Origin: Mytilus edulis | Lineage: Eukaryota > Mollusca > Bivalvia > Mytilida > Mytilidae | Assembly (NCBI RefSeq): GCF_963676685.1 | Contig: NC_092346.1 | Coordinates: 32,811,133-32,875,132, forward strand | Direction: 5' to 3' | DNA length: 64,000 nt | In this document: positions 32,760 to 45,140 of the stretch, in pieces | Position numbering within the stretch: position 1 is the first letter of the stretch | Layout: each line of letters begins with the position of its first letter | Program-made: the position numbers and the translations under genes | The notes under the pieces: generated by a model | What the model saw: only the letters and a program-made list of their open reading frames with translations | Told to the model about the DNA's origin: nothing | The model's database searches: none

Positions 32760-35700
32760 TCAGGTTGTCAGTATCAACTATAGTGTTGTCAGTATCCACG
32801 ATAATAATATCCGAGTTGTCAGTATCCACTCTGATGTTATTAGAGTTGTCAATATCCACTGTAATGTTATCAGAGTTGTCAGTATCCATGGTAGTGGTCT
32901 CAGAGTTGTCAGTATCCACTGTAGTGTTATCAGATTTGTCATTATCCACTGTAATGTTATCAGAGTTGTCAGTTTCCACTCTAATGTTATCAAAGTTGTA
33001 AGATTCCACCCTTATGTTATCAGAGTTGACAGTATCCACTGTAATGTTATCAGAGTTGTCAGTATCCATGGTAGTGGTCTCAGAGTTTTAAGTATCTACT
33101 GTAGTGTTATCATGGTTGTCAGTATCCACTATAGAATTATCAGATTTGTCAGTATCCACTATAGTGTTATCAGAAATGTAAGTATCAACTGTCCTGTAAT
33201 CAAAGTTTTCAGTATCCAGTAATATGTTATCAAAGTTGTTAGAATCCACTGTAGTGTTTTCAAAGTTGTCAGAATCCACTGTAGTGTTATCAAAGTTGTC
33301 AGAATTCACTGTAGTGTTATCAAAGTTGTCAGAATCCACTAGTGTTATCATAGTTGTCAGCATCCACTGTTGAGTTATCAGTATCTTCTGTAGTATTAAC
33401 AGAGTTGTCAGTATCCAAGGTAATGTTATCAAAGTTGTCCGTATCTACTGTAGTGTTATCAGAGTTGTCGTATCTAACGTCTTGATATTAAAGTTGTCCG
33501 TATCTACTGTAGTGTTATCAGAGTTGTCAGTATCTAACGTCTTGATATCAAAGTTGTCCGTATCTACTGTAGTGCTATCAGAGTTGTCAGTATATAACGT
33601 CATGATATCGAAGTCGTCAGTATCTACTGTAGTGTTATCAGAGTCGTTACTATCTAACGTCATGATATCAAAGTAGTCCGTATCTACTGTACACAAAGTG
33701 TTATCAGAGTTGTTAGTATCTACTGTAGTGTTATCAGAGTCGTCAGTATCTACTGTAGAGTTATCAGAGTTGTTAGTATCTAACGTCATGATATCAAAGT
33801 TGTCCGTATCTACTGTAGTGTTATCCGCATTCTAAGTATCCACTGTAGTCTTATCAGAGTTGTCAATATCCACTGTTGTGTTATCAGAATTGTCATTATC
33901 CAGTGTAATGTTATCAGAGTTGTCAGTATCCACTGTAATGTTAACAGAGTTGTCAGTATCCACTGTAATGTTATGAGAGTTGTCAGTTTCCACTTTAATG
34001 TTATCAGAGTTGTCAATTTCCACTGTTGTGTTATCAGAGTTGTCAGTATCCATTGTAATGTTATCAGAGTTGTCAGTATCCACTGTAATGTTACCAGAGT
34101 TGTCAGTTTCCACTCTAATGTTATCAGAGTTGTCAGTTTCCACTGTTGTGTTATCAGAGTTGTCAGTATCCACTGTAATGTTATCAGAGTTGTCAGTATC
34201 CACTGTAATGTTATCAGAGTTGTCAGTTTTCACTCTAATGTTATCAGAGTTGTCAGTTTCCACTGTTGTGTTATCAGAGTTGTCAGTATTCACTGTAATG
34301 TTATCAGAGTTGTCAGTATCCAATGTAATGGTATCAGAGTTGTCAGTTTCCACTCTAATGTTATCAGAGTTGTCAGTTTCACTCTAATGTAATCAGAGTT
34401 GTCAGTTTTCACTCTTATGTTATAAGAGCTGTCAGTTTCCACTCTAATGTTATCAGAGTGATCAGTAACTTCTGTTAGGTTATCAAAGTTATCAGTATCT
34501 ACTGTAGGGTTATGAAAACTGTAGATATCTAGTATAGTTATCAGAGTAGTCGGTACCTGTTATAGTGTTTTCAGTGTAGTTAATATGTACTATAGTGTTT
34601 CCAGAGCTATCATAATCTATTTATTGTCAGTTTCAACTGCAGTGTAATTAGTGTTGTCAGAATCTACTGTAGTGAAGTGTTATCACAGTTGTCAGTATAT
34701 ACTGTAGTGTTATCAGAGTGTTTTACTATCAACCGTAGTGTTCTCAGAGTTGTCAGTATATACTGTAGTGTTATCAGAGTGTTTTACTATCAACCGTAGT
34801 GTTCTCAGAGTTGTCAGTATCGACTGTAGTGTTCTCCGAGTTGTTAGTATCGACTGTAGTGTTATTAGAGATGTCAGTATCTGCTGTAGTGGTACATAGT
34901 TGTCAGTATCGACTGTAATGTTATCAGAGTTGTGGTAAGTATCTACTGTAATTTTATTATAGTTGTCACTATCTACTTAGTTGTACATAGTTGTCTGTAT
35001 CCACTGTAGTGTTTCCAGAGCTGTCAGTATCCACTTAGTGTTTTCAGAGTCGTCAGTCTCAATTGCAGTGTAATAAGAGTTGTCAAAATCTGCTGTAGTG
35101 TAATGTTATCAGAGTTGTCAGTATATACTGTAGTGTTATCAGAGTTGTTAGTATCCACTGTAGTGTTATCAGAATTGCTAATATCAATTGTAGTAGCACA
35201 TAGTTGTCAGTATCCACAGTAACGCTATAAGAGTTGTCAGAGTCAACTGTAGTGTTCTCAGAGTTGTTAGTATCCACTGTAGTGTTCTCAAAGTTGTCAG
35301 TATTTACTGTATTGTAATAACAGTTGTCAGTACCCACTGTAGTGTTACCAGAGTTGTCAGTATATACTGTAGCGTTATCATAGTTATCACTATATACTGT
35401 AATGTTTTCCAAGTTGTCAGTATTTATTGGAGTGTTAACAGAGTTGTCAGTATCCACTGTAGTGTTATCAGAGTTGTCAGTATCCACTGTAATGTTATCA
35501 GAGTTGTCAGTTTCCACTCTAATCTTATCAGAGTTGTCAGTTTTCACTCCAATGTTATCAGAGTTGTCAGTATACACTGTAATGTTATCAGAGTTGTCAG
35601 TATCCATGGTAGTGGTCTCAGAGTTAGGAGTATCTACTGAAGTGTTATCAGGGTTGTCAGTATCCACTATAGAGTTTTCAGATTTGTCAGTATCAACTAT

Positions 35701-35890
35701 AGTGTTATTAGAAATGTAAGTATCAACTGTCGTGTAATCAAAGTTGTCAGTATCCAGTAATATGTTATCAAAGTTGTCAGAATCCACTGTGGTGTTATCA
35801 GATTTGTCAGAATCCACTGTAGTGTTATCAAAATTGTCAGTATTCACTGTAGTTTTATCAGAGTTGTCAGTTGTCTCTTAATTGATATCA
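32760..35890. repeat. 30-bp minisatellite (~100 units)
   Basis: Core GAGTTGTCAGTATCCACTGT repeats every 30 bp with variants (ACTGTAATG, TCTACTGTAGTG, TTCCACTCTAATG) and runs of variant pairs. Since 30 is divisible by three and the unit lacks stops in several frames, long frames encoding a D/N/S/T-rich decapeptide (TVDTDNSDNI-like) appear on the - strand. They are broken by indels, have no flanking gene structure, and read equally open on the other strand, so I do not call a gene. Confidence 0.95.
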
Positions 35891-36590
35891 GAGTTGTGTC
35901 CAGTCATATTATCAGATTTGTCACACGTTTATTTAACCAACTTTTAAGTCTGAACGACTTTCTAACATGTATATATTTATAGATCAAATATGAATAGCTA
36001 CAAATAAACTCCAAGTGATAACCATAGAAAATAATAAATGTATCCACAGACAATATTCGTAGATAATCGTGTTCTTTTCTTGTATATTCAGTATTGTTTA
36101 TCTTGTTATCACAATGAAATAAATCTTATATCTTTAATTATTGTATTGCTGTAATATTACATATTTGTAGGTATTAATTTTTGTCCTACTAGTATCTTTA
36201 TTTCGTCTTTTATGTTATTTTCAGAAATAAAGTCGGTTGTATTTACTTTGTTAGCCAGATCTGTAATGAGTCAACCAGTTTTTGGTCAGATGTTTTGTTA
36301 TCGTGTTGTTTGGTTCAACCAGTTTTTGGTCAGATGTTTTGTTATCGTGTTATTGGGTTATTGTTATTACCTTGATATTTTGTTGAGTAAATGTTAAATC
36401 TTCCAAATCAGTGTTATTGGCATATTTATCGCCTGTCATCATGATTCGTCACTGTGCTATTATCAGATATCTCGTTCGTCAAAGCGTTATTGTTAAAATC
36501 ATGATCAGTCGGTTTATAATGGTTAGAATCAATGTGTTACTGACAAAAATATGTTTCATTTTAAGTCATTGTTATAATCTTAATACAAAT
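35890..36590. other. Interval between the two large minisatellites
   Basis: AT-rich, no gene. It holds two ~44-bp direct copies of CAACCAGTTTTTGGTCAGAT followed by GTTTTGTTATCGTGTT (36271-36360), and degenerate TTATTGTTA(A/G)AATCATGAT units leading into the 32-bp array. Confidence 0.6.
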
Positions 36591-39500
36591 AATTTTAATA
36601 ACAATAATGTGTTAAATATTACTCAATGTGTTATTGTTAGAATCATGATAGTAGTCAATGAGTTTTTGTTACAGTCATAATATTAGTCAATGAGTTATTG
36701 TTAGAATCGTGATATTAGTCAATGTGTTATTGTTTGAATCATGATATCACTCAATGTGTTGTTGTTACAATCCTGATAGTAGTCAATGTGTTATTGCTAC
36801 AATCATGATATTAGTCAATGTGTTATTGTTACAATCATGATATTAGTCAATGTGTTATTGTTAGAATCATGATAGTAGTCAATGAGTTATTGTTAGAATC
36901 ATAATAGTAGTGAATGAGTTATTGTTAGAATCATGATAGTAGTGAATGTGTTATTGTTACAATCATGATATTAGTCAATGTGTTATTGTTACAATCATGA
37001 TATTAGTCAATGTGTTATTGTTACAATCATGATATTAGTCAATGTGTTATTGTAACAATCATGATATTAGTCAATGAGTTATTGTTACAATCATGATATT
37101 AGTCAATGTGTTATTGTAACAATCATGATATTAGTCAATGAGTTATTGTTACAATCATGATATTAGTCAATGTGTTATTGTTACAATCATGATATTAGTC
37201 AATGTGTTGTTGTTAGAATCATAATATTAGTCAATGTGTTGTTGTGAGAATCATAATATTAGTCAATGTGTTGTTGTTAGAATCATAATATTAGTCAATG
37301 TGTTATTGTTAGAATCATAATATTTGTCAATGTGTTATTGTTAGAATCATAATATAAGTCAATGTGTTGTTGTTAGAATCATAATATAAGTCAATGTGTT
37401 GTTGTTAGAATCATAATATTAGTCAATGTGTCATTGTTAGATACATAATATTAGTCAATGTGCTGTTGTTAGAATCATAATATTAGTCAATGTGTTATTG
37501 TTAGAATCATAATATTAGTCAATGTGTTATTGTTAGAATCATAATATTTGTCAATGTGTTATTGTTAGAATCATAATATAAGTCAATGTGTTATTGTTAG
37601 AATCATAATATTAGTCAATGTGTTATTTGTTACAATCATGATATTAGTCAATGTGTCATTGTTACAATCATGATAGTAGTCAATGTGTTATTGTTACAAT
37701 CATGATATTAGTCAATGAGTTATTGTTACAATCATGATATTAGTCAATGTGTTATTGTCACAATCATGATAGTAGTCAATGTGTTATTGTTACAATCATG
37801 ATATTAGTCAATGAGTTATTGTTACAATCATGATATTAGTCAATGTGTTATTGTTAGAATCATAATATTAGTCAATGTGTTGTTGTTAGAATCAAAATAT
37901 TAGTCAATGTGTCATTGTTAGAATCATAATATTAGTCCATGTGTTATTGTTAGAATCATAATATAAGTCAATGTGTTATTGTTTTAATCATAATATTAGT
38001 CAATGTGTTATTGTTAGAATCATAATATTAGTCAATGTGTTATTGTTAGAATCATAATATTTGTCAATGTGTTATTGTTAGAATCATAATATAAGTCAAT
38101 GGGTTGTTGTTAGAATCATAATATTAGTCAATGTGTTATTGTTAGAATCATAATACAAGTCTGTGTTATTGTTTTAATCATAATATTAGTCGATGTGTTA
38201 TTGTTAGAATCATAATATTGGTCAATGTGGTATTTGTTTAATCATAATATTAGTCGATGTGTTATTGTTAGAATCATAATATAAGTCAATGTGTTATTGT
38301 TACAATCATTATATTAGTCGATGTGTTATTGTTAGAATCATAATATTAGTCAATGTGTTATTGTTAGAATCATAATATTAGTCAATGTGTTATTGTTAGA
38401 ATCATAATATAAGTCAATGTGTTATTGTTAGGATCATAATATTAGTCAATGTGTTACTGTTAGAATCATAATTTAAGTCAATGTGTTATTGTTTTAATCA
38501 TAATATTAGTCAATGTGTTATTGTTAGAATCATAATATAAGTCAATGTGTTATTGTTTGAATCATAATATTAGTCAATGTGTTATTGTCACAAACATGAT
38601 ATAAGTCAATGAGTTATTGTTACAATCATGATATTAGTCAATGTGTTGTTGTTAGAATCATAATATAAGTCAATGTGTTATTGTTAGAATCATAATATTA
38701 GTCAATGTGTTGTTGTTAGAATCATAATATTAGTCAATGTGTCATTGTTAGAATCATAATATTAGTCAATGTGTTATTGTTAGAATCATAATATAAGTCA
38801 ATGTGTTATTGTTTGAATCATAATATTAGTCAATGTGTTATTGTTAGAATCATAATATTAGTCAATGTGTTATTGTTAGAATCATAATATTTGTCAATGT
38901 GTTATTGTTAGAATCATGATATTAGTCAATGGGTTATTGTTAGAATCATAATATTAGTCAATGTGTTATTGTTAGAATCATAATACAAGTCAATGTGTTA
39001 TTGTTTTAATCATAATATTAGTCGATGTGTTATTGTTAGAATCATAATATTAGTCAATGTGTTATTGTTTTAATCATAATATTAGTCAATGTGTTATTGT
39101 TTAATCATAATATTAGTCGATGTGTTATTGTTAGAATCATAATATAAGTCAATGTGTTATTGTTTTAATCATAATATTAGTCAATGTGTTATTGTTAGAA
39201 TCATAATATTAGTCAATGTGTTATTGTTTTAATCATAATATTAGTCAATGTATTATTGTTAGAATCATAATATTAGTCAATGTGTTATTGTTTTAACCAT
39301 GATTCTAGTCAATGTGTTATTGTTAGAATCATAATATTAGTCAATTTGTTGTTGTTAGAATCATAATATTAGTCAATATGTTATTGTTTTAACCATGATT
39401 CTAGTCAATGTGTTATTGTTAGAATCATAACATTAGTCAATTTGTTGTTGTTAGAATCATAATATTAGTCAATATGTTATTGTTTTAATCATAATCTTAG

Positions 39501-40490
39501 TCAATGTATTATTAATTTAATCATAATATTAGTCAATGTGTTATTGTTTTAATCATAATATTAGCCAATGTGTTATTTTTTTTAATCATAATATTAGTCA
39601 ATGTGTTATTGTTAGAATCATAATATAAGTCAATGTGTTATTGTTAGAATCATAATATTAGTCAATGTGTTATTGTTTTAATCATAATATAAGTCAATGT
39701 GTTATTGTTAGAATCATAATATTAGTCAATGTGTTATTGTTAGAATCATAATATTAGTCAATGTGTTATTGTTTTAATCATAATATTAGCCAATGTGTTA
39801 TTGTTTTAATCATAATATAAGTCAATGTGTTATTGTTAGAATCATAATATTAGTCAATGTGTTATTGTTAGAATCATAATATTAGTCAATGTATTATTGT
39901 TAGAATCATAATATTAGTCAATGTGTTATTGTTAGAATCATAATATTAGTCAATGTGGTGTTGTTAGAATCATAATATAAGTCAATGTATTGTTGTTAGA
40001 ATCATAATATTAGTCAATGTGTTATTGTTAGAATCATAATATTAGTCAATGTGTTATTGTTAGAATCATAATATTAGTCAATGTGTTATTGTTAGAATCA
40101 TAATATTAGTCAATGTGTTATTGTTAGAATCATAATATTAGTCAATGTGGTGTTGTTAGAATCATAATATAAGTCAATGTATTGTTGTTAGAATCATAAT
40201 ATTAGTCAATGTGTTATTGTTAGAATCATAATATTAGTCAATGTGTTATTGTTAGAATCATAATATTAGTCAATGTGTTATTGTTAGAATCATAATATTA
40301 GTCAATGTGGTGTTGTTAGAATCATAATATAAGTCAATGTATTGTTGTTAGAATCATAATATTAGTCAATGTATTGTTGTTAGAATCATAATATTAGTCA
40401 ATGTGTTATTGTTAGAATCATAATATTAGTCAATGTGTTATTGTTAGAATCATAATATTAGTCAATGTGTTATTGTTTTAATCATGATAT
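36590..40490. repeat. 32-bp minisatellite (~120 units)
   Basis: Core TAGTCAATGTGTTATTGTTA repeats every 32 bp with AATCATAATAT or AATCATGATAT between. Variants (GTTGTT, GAGTTATT, TTTTAATC, ATAAGTC) recur in blocks, and near 39950-40400 a multi-unit block (GGTGTTGTT, then TATTGTTGTT) is repeated three times, so there is higher-order structure. No coding capacity. Confidence 0.96.
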
Positions 40491-40510
40491 CATTGACAGA
40501 TATATTGTCG

Positions 40511-40950
40511 ATTTTGATCTGAGCGTCACTGATGAGTCTTATGTAGACGAAACGCGCGTTTGGCGTATAAAATTATAATCCTGGTACTTTTGATTAATAT
40601 TTACACCAGTGGGTCGATGCCACTGCTGGTGGACGTTTCGTCCCCGAGGGTATCACCAGCCCAGTAGTCAGCACTTCGGTGTTGACATGAATATCAATTA
40701 TATGGTCATTTTTATAAATTTTCTGTTTACAAAACTTTGAATTTTTCGAAAAACTAAGGATTTTCTTACCCCAGGAGTAGATTACCTTAGCCATATTTGG
40801 CACAACTTTTAGGAATTTTTGATCCTCAATGCTCTTCAACTTTGTATTTATTTGGCTCTTTAACTATTTTGATCTGAGCGTCACTGATGCGTCTTATGTA
40901 GACGAAACGCGCGTCTGGCGTATAAAATTATAATCCTGGTACTTTTGATA
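40511..40950. repeat. Repeat with two direct ~80-bp ends, CTGAGCGTCACTGATG
   Basis: Two copies of TTTGATCTGAGCGTCACTGA...GACGAAACGCGCGT...TAATCCTGGTACTTTTGAT (40514-40592 and 40868-40949) flank a central part with GTGGGTCGATGCCACTGCTG and ATCACCAGCCCAGTAGTCAG. It follows the end of the 32-bp array. I know the motif only as a common mollusc interspersed repeat. Confidence 0.75.
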
Positions 40951-41194
40951 ACTATCGACATCATATTATTGTTAGACTCGTTATTGATCCACGTGTTATT
41001 AGTTCATGTATAATGGTTAAAATCATGATTAGTAATAGTTTTATCGTGTTATTGTTAGATGTGTCATTAGTCATTATGTTATTGTTAAAATCGTGATATT
41101 AGTCGATGTGTTATTGATAGAATGATGATGTTCTTTATAACGTTTTTGTTAAAATCATGATAAGTCAGTATGTTAGTATTTGAATAGTTTTTGT

Positions 41195-41960
41195 GACTAT
41201 TCTGTTGTTGTTAGTACATCGATTGTCATTACACTTTGTTGTTAGTACATCGATTGTCATTACACTTTGTTGTTAGTACATCGATTGTCATTACACTTTG
41301 TTGTCAAATTGGTCATTTTGTTATTGTCAAATTAGTTGTTTTGTTATTGTCAAATTCGTCGTTTTGTTAGTGTCGGATTTGTATCGCGCGGCAAAATGCA
41401 AGATGACTCGTTATTCATGTTCTTATTAACAAATGTATATTGGGTATAACCATATCATCGACCATTAAGTTGTTGTTAGATTATCGCTAGCCATTTTATA
41501 TATTTATCAATTATTACACATTCAACACACTGGTCATAGCGTTATTTTAAAGTTATTAAAAAATTAGTTGACCATTATAGATGAGGAAAGATTCATCGGT
41601 TATTGTCAGACTTGCTATTGATACTTATATATCAGATTTAGAATTAACGATGTGTCAACTACGGTAAATACAATGGTATTTTCATATTTTCGAATTTGTT
41701 ATTGTTGTGTTTTGTAACGTTATAATCATTATCGGCTAGGTTAAGATGTTACTGTTAGATCTTCCGTTGGCCATTCTGTTATTGTCATATTTATAACTGA
41801 TTATAGCCCAATTGTCAGATTTGTAACTGATTATCGGCCCTTTTGTCAGATTAATAACTGATTATCGCTATGTTGTCAGATTTGTAACTGGTTATCGTCT
41901 TATTGTCAGATTTATAAATTATCGTTGGTTAGTGTAATACTGTCAGGTATGTCGTTCGTT
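41195..41960. repeat. Short decayed ~31-bp tandem arrays
   Basis: Three copies of GTTAGTACATCGATTGTCAT at 31-bp spacing (about 41208-41305), and about five degenerate units of TTGTCAGATTTGTAACTGAT (about 41786-41940). Units resemble the minisatellites to the left. Confidence 0.75.
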
Positions 41961-42289
41961 AATATACTAGTAAAATTGTCAGAATAATAACTGCTCATTG
42001 TGCGTTTGTCCAATTTATAGTCCCTCACTTTGTAAAGTTTACTCCGGTATGTCATTTCTTTTTGGTCATTGTTTTGTTGTCAGATATATCGCTGGCAAAT
42101 ATGTGCTATTGCCACCTTGGTAGCAGGTTATTGTACTTTTATAAGAATTATATCCACTGTTTATACTAATTGATTACTAGTATATATTCCTTTGTATTTT
42201 GATACGTCCTTTGTCAGTCGTGGGTTCGTACTTTTATTAAATATATCCAGATCATTGGCTATTTTAAAGTAGATCTAATATCAGTCATT

Positions 42290-42530
42290 ATCGCATTAAC
42301 ATATTTAAGTTAGTCATTGTGTTAATGTCAGCTTTACGTTAGTCATTGTGTGAATTCTCTAGGTTTTTCATTGTGTTAATGTCAGAATTAAGTTGGTCAT
42401 TGTGTTAATGTCAGATTTGAAATGATAATTGTATTAATGTTTTGAGGTGATCATGGCGGTATGGCAGCTTTAAGTTGTTCATTGTGTTAATGTTTTAAGT
42501 TTGTCATTGTGTTAATGATAAACTTTGCTG
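42290..42530. repeat. Decayed ~28-bp array (TTAGTCATTGTGTTAATGTC)
   Basis: About eight degenerate units of TAAGTTAGTCATTGTGTTAA with TGTCAG or TGTTTT between. They are similar to the GTCAATGTGTTATTGTTA core of the large array. Confidence 0.7.
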
Positions 42531-42559
42531 ATTGACATATAGTTGCATTTTGTTTTTGG

Positions 42560-43900
42560 CTGCTTCCATTTACAACTGCACCATTGTGCTGTTTGCAACT
42601 GTTCAATTGCCCGTTGTTTAATAGCAGTTTTAATGTTGCTCATTGTGTTGTTTGAAGCTGTGTCAGTGCCCATTTTCTGTTTGCTGCATTATCATTGAAC
42701 ATTATATTGTCTGCAGCTTACTATTGCCAGCTGTGTAATGGCATCAATTGCATTCCTCGTTGTGTTGTTTGAAGCTCTGTCAATCAATTGTTCATTTTAT
42801 GTTTGCCGCATTATCATTGCTTATTGTGTTGTTTGCAGCTGTACCATTGCTCACTATGTGTCGGCAGATTGAATATTGCTCATGTTTTGTTTGTAGCTGT
42901 TCCATTGTTCATTATAAACATGAAGTTTTATCGTTCCTCATTGTGTTATGGACAGATCTACAATTGCTCATTATGTGTCGGCAGATTGATCATTGCTGAA
43001 TATGTTGTTTGCAGCAGTTCAATTTCTCATTTTGTGTAGGCAACAGTTTTGTTGTTCATTGTGTTGTTTGCAGCTGTACTATCGACTGTTGTTTAATGGC
43101 AGCTTTTACATTGCTCATTGTTTTTTGTAGCTATACCATTGTTCATGTTACGTTGAAAGAATTCTCATTGCTTTTTTTGTGTTTTGCAGCTGTGCCATTG
43201 CTCTTTATATGTTGGCAGATTTATTATTGCTTAAATGCAGTTTTTCCGTTGTAAATTTTGTGTTCACAGGTTCATCATTATTCTTTGTTTTAAGTGGAGC
43301 AGTGTCATTGCTCGTTTTGTATAGGCCGTTGTTACATTGTTCGTTTCGTGTTCGCAGATGTATCGTTGCTCTTTATGTAATTGCATCTTTATCATTGCTC
43401 ATTTTTTTGGTTGTTGCTATACCATTTTCTTCTTTGCTGGTGGTCTATATTATTGGTGATCGTACATTGTGTTGTTTGCAGCTGTATCATTGCTCATTTT
43501 GAATTGGCAGTTTTGTCATAGCTGATTGTGTTTTTGCGGCTTTACCATTGCTCATGGTGTTTGTACTTTTTTTTTTATTGTTCGTTGTGTTGTATGCAGT
43601 TGTACAATTGCTCATTAAGTAATGGCAGATTAATCATTGCTCGTTGTATTGTGCCTAATCTTCCATCGGTCATTTTATGTTGGCAGTCTTATTATTGTGC
43701 AATGTGTTGTATGCAGCTGTGTCAATACTGTTTATGTAATGGCAGCTTTATGATTACTCAATGTGTTGTTTGCAGTTGTCAGCTGTTTCAAATCTCATCT
43801 TGTTGAGACATCAATATAATTGTGTTGTTGGTAACTACAACAATGTTAATTGCTTTATAGCTGATTATTGGTTCGTTTATCTGCTATAATATTGTTCGTT
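42560..43900. repeat. Decayed ~40-45-bp array (CAGCTGTACCATTGCTCATT)
   Basis: Around 30 diverged units combine (G/A)CAGCTGTACCATTGCTCATT, TTGTGTTGTTTG and ATGGCAG(A/C)TTTAT. Cys-rich ORFs on the + strand here are by-products of the repeat. Confidence 0.75.
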
Positions 43901-43942
43901 GTGCTTTTTTGCAATTTTTCATTGCAAATGATAAATAAAGGC

Positions 43943-44215
43943 AACAGTAGTATAACGCTGTTAAATAGTCATAAATCGATTGAGAGAAAACAAACCCGGG
44001 TTACAAACTAAACCAGAGGGAAACACATCAACTAAAAGAGGAAAACAACGAAACAACAGAAACATTGAAATGCAACAACAAACAAACGACAATGCAAAAC
44101 ACACAGAAACGAACTATAAGATAACAAATGTCATTTTCCTGACTTGGTACAGGACATTTTTATAACAAAATGGTGAGTTTAAACCTCGTTTTGTTGCTAG
44201 CCCAACCTGGCGCTT
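43943..44215. repeat. Dispersed repeat, copy 1
   Basis: Starts GCAACAGTAGTATAACGCTG, continues CATAAATCGATTGAGAGAAA and GAAACGAACTATAAGATAAC, ends near GTTGCTAGCCCAACC. A second copy is at 48463-48735. Same orientation, unclassified, non-coding. Confidence 0.75.
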
Positions 44216-44639
44216 TTATGGCAATGTTAAATACACCACTAAAATGAAAGCAATACATGACAGGATTACAGTACAAATAAATGCAAAAACAATCAGGACA
44301 GAATAATACAAAAATAAACAATATAATAGAACATTTCGACATGGTCCACAGAATAATAACGAATACGTAAAACAACCTAGGACAGCACACAAAAAACGGA
44401 ACCATGAACTGTCCGTCACACATCTGTATCAACACCACAAAAGTGACGTTATGCGGTATTTAAAAAAAGGATATAAATCAAGATTAGGTTTGTAATTATG
44501 TTATTTGATGTATTTTATACCAAAAATTGCAATGTACAAGAATATTTAATATAGAATTGTATTAGTAATAAGTTAATTAACTGTATTAAATAGCTATGTT
44601 GGTTTTTCTTCTAAATCAAACTGTAAAACAAATAACACC

Positions 44640-45140
44640 TTTATCATATATACAAGGCTCGTTGTTTTACTTTTGTTAGTAGTTTTATGATTGGTCGTTG
44701 TGTTGAGTTTGCTGCATCATTGAAGTGTTATTACTGCTTACAATTTCTTTTGCGTGTTGTTCTATCCTTCTAGGTCGTTGAGTGTTGTAGGTGCAACATT
44801 TCGTAATAAAGTGTTGTCAGTTTTGTATTCACTGAAATCCTGCATTGTATATTCGGTTTGTATGGTACGGTGCATCTTTGGACGTTACTCGTCTGATATA
44901 CAGATCTACTCCTTCTGTTTAAGAAGGTTAGTTATCATTCATCTTTTATTTTTCGACGTATCTTTGCTTATTGTATTGTTAGCAAATTTGTCTTTGTTCG
45001 TTTGATATTTTGGCAGATTCTGGTTTGTTCGCTGAGTAATTAGCAGATTTATCTTTCTTCAGTAAGTTGTTAGCAGATTAATTGCTGCTTAAATGATATT
45101 GGCAGAACTATGTGAGTTCATTGTTCATTGTGTTGCTTGT
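44640..45140. repeat. Most decayed part of the satellite tract
   Basis: Loose units such as TTTGCTTATTGTATTGTTAGC, GATATTTTGGCAGATT and AAGTTGTTAGCAGATTAATT still echo the ~30-bp units to the left. Recognition is by eye and weak. Confidence 0.45.

Noticed and set aside
32635-35847. Long minus-strand ORFs (up to 254 codons) with D/N/S/T decapeptide repeats as a gene
   Set aside because: Produced by a stop-free 30-bp satellite unit. Both strands are open, frames are broken by indels, and no start context, splice structure or signal peptide supports a gene.
36590-40490. CRISPR-like regular repeat array
   Set aside because: There are no unique spacers between units, and the context is an animal genome. 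It is a continuous tandem minisatellite.
42748-43806. Overlapping Cys/Leu-rich + strand ORFs
   Set aside because: They coincide with decayed ~42-bp repeats in several frames at once. The cysteines come from the TTGTTTGCAGCTGT unit.
44160-44438. Hydrophobic minus-strand ORFs after the dispersed repeat
   Set aside because: Cys/Phe/Leu-rich because of A/T bias. One end lies in the dispersed repeat 43943-44215 and the frames overlap each other.
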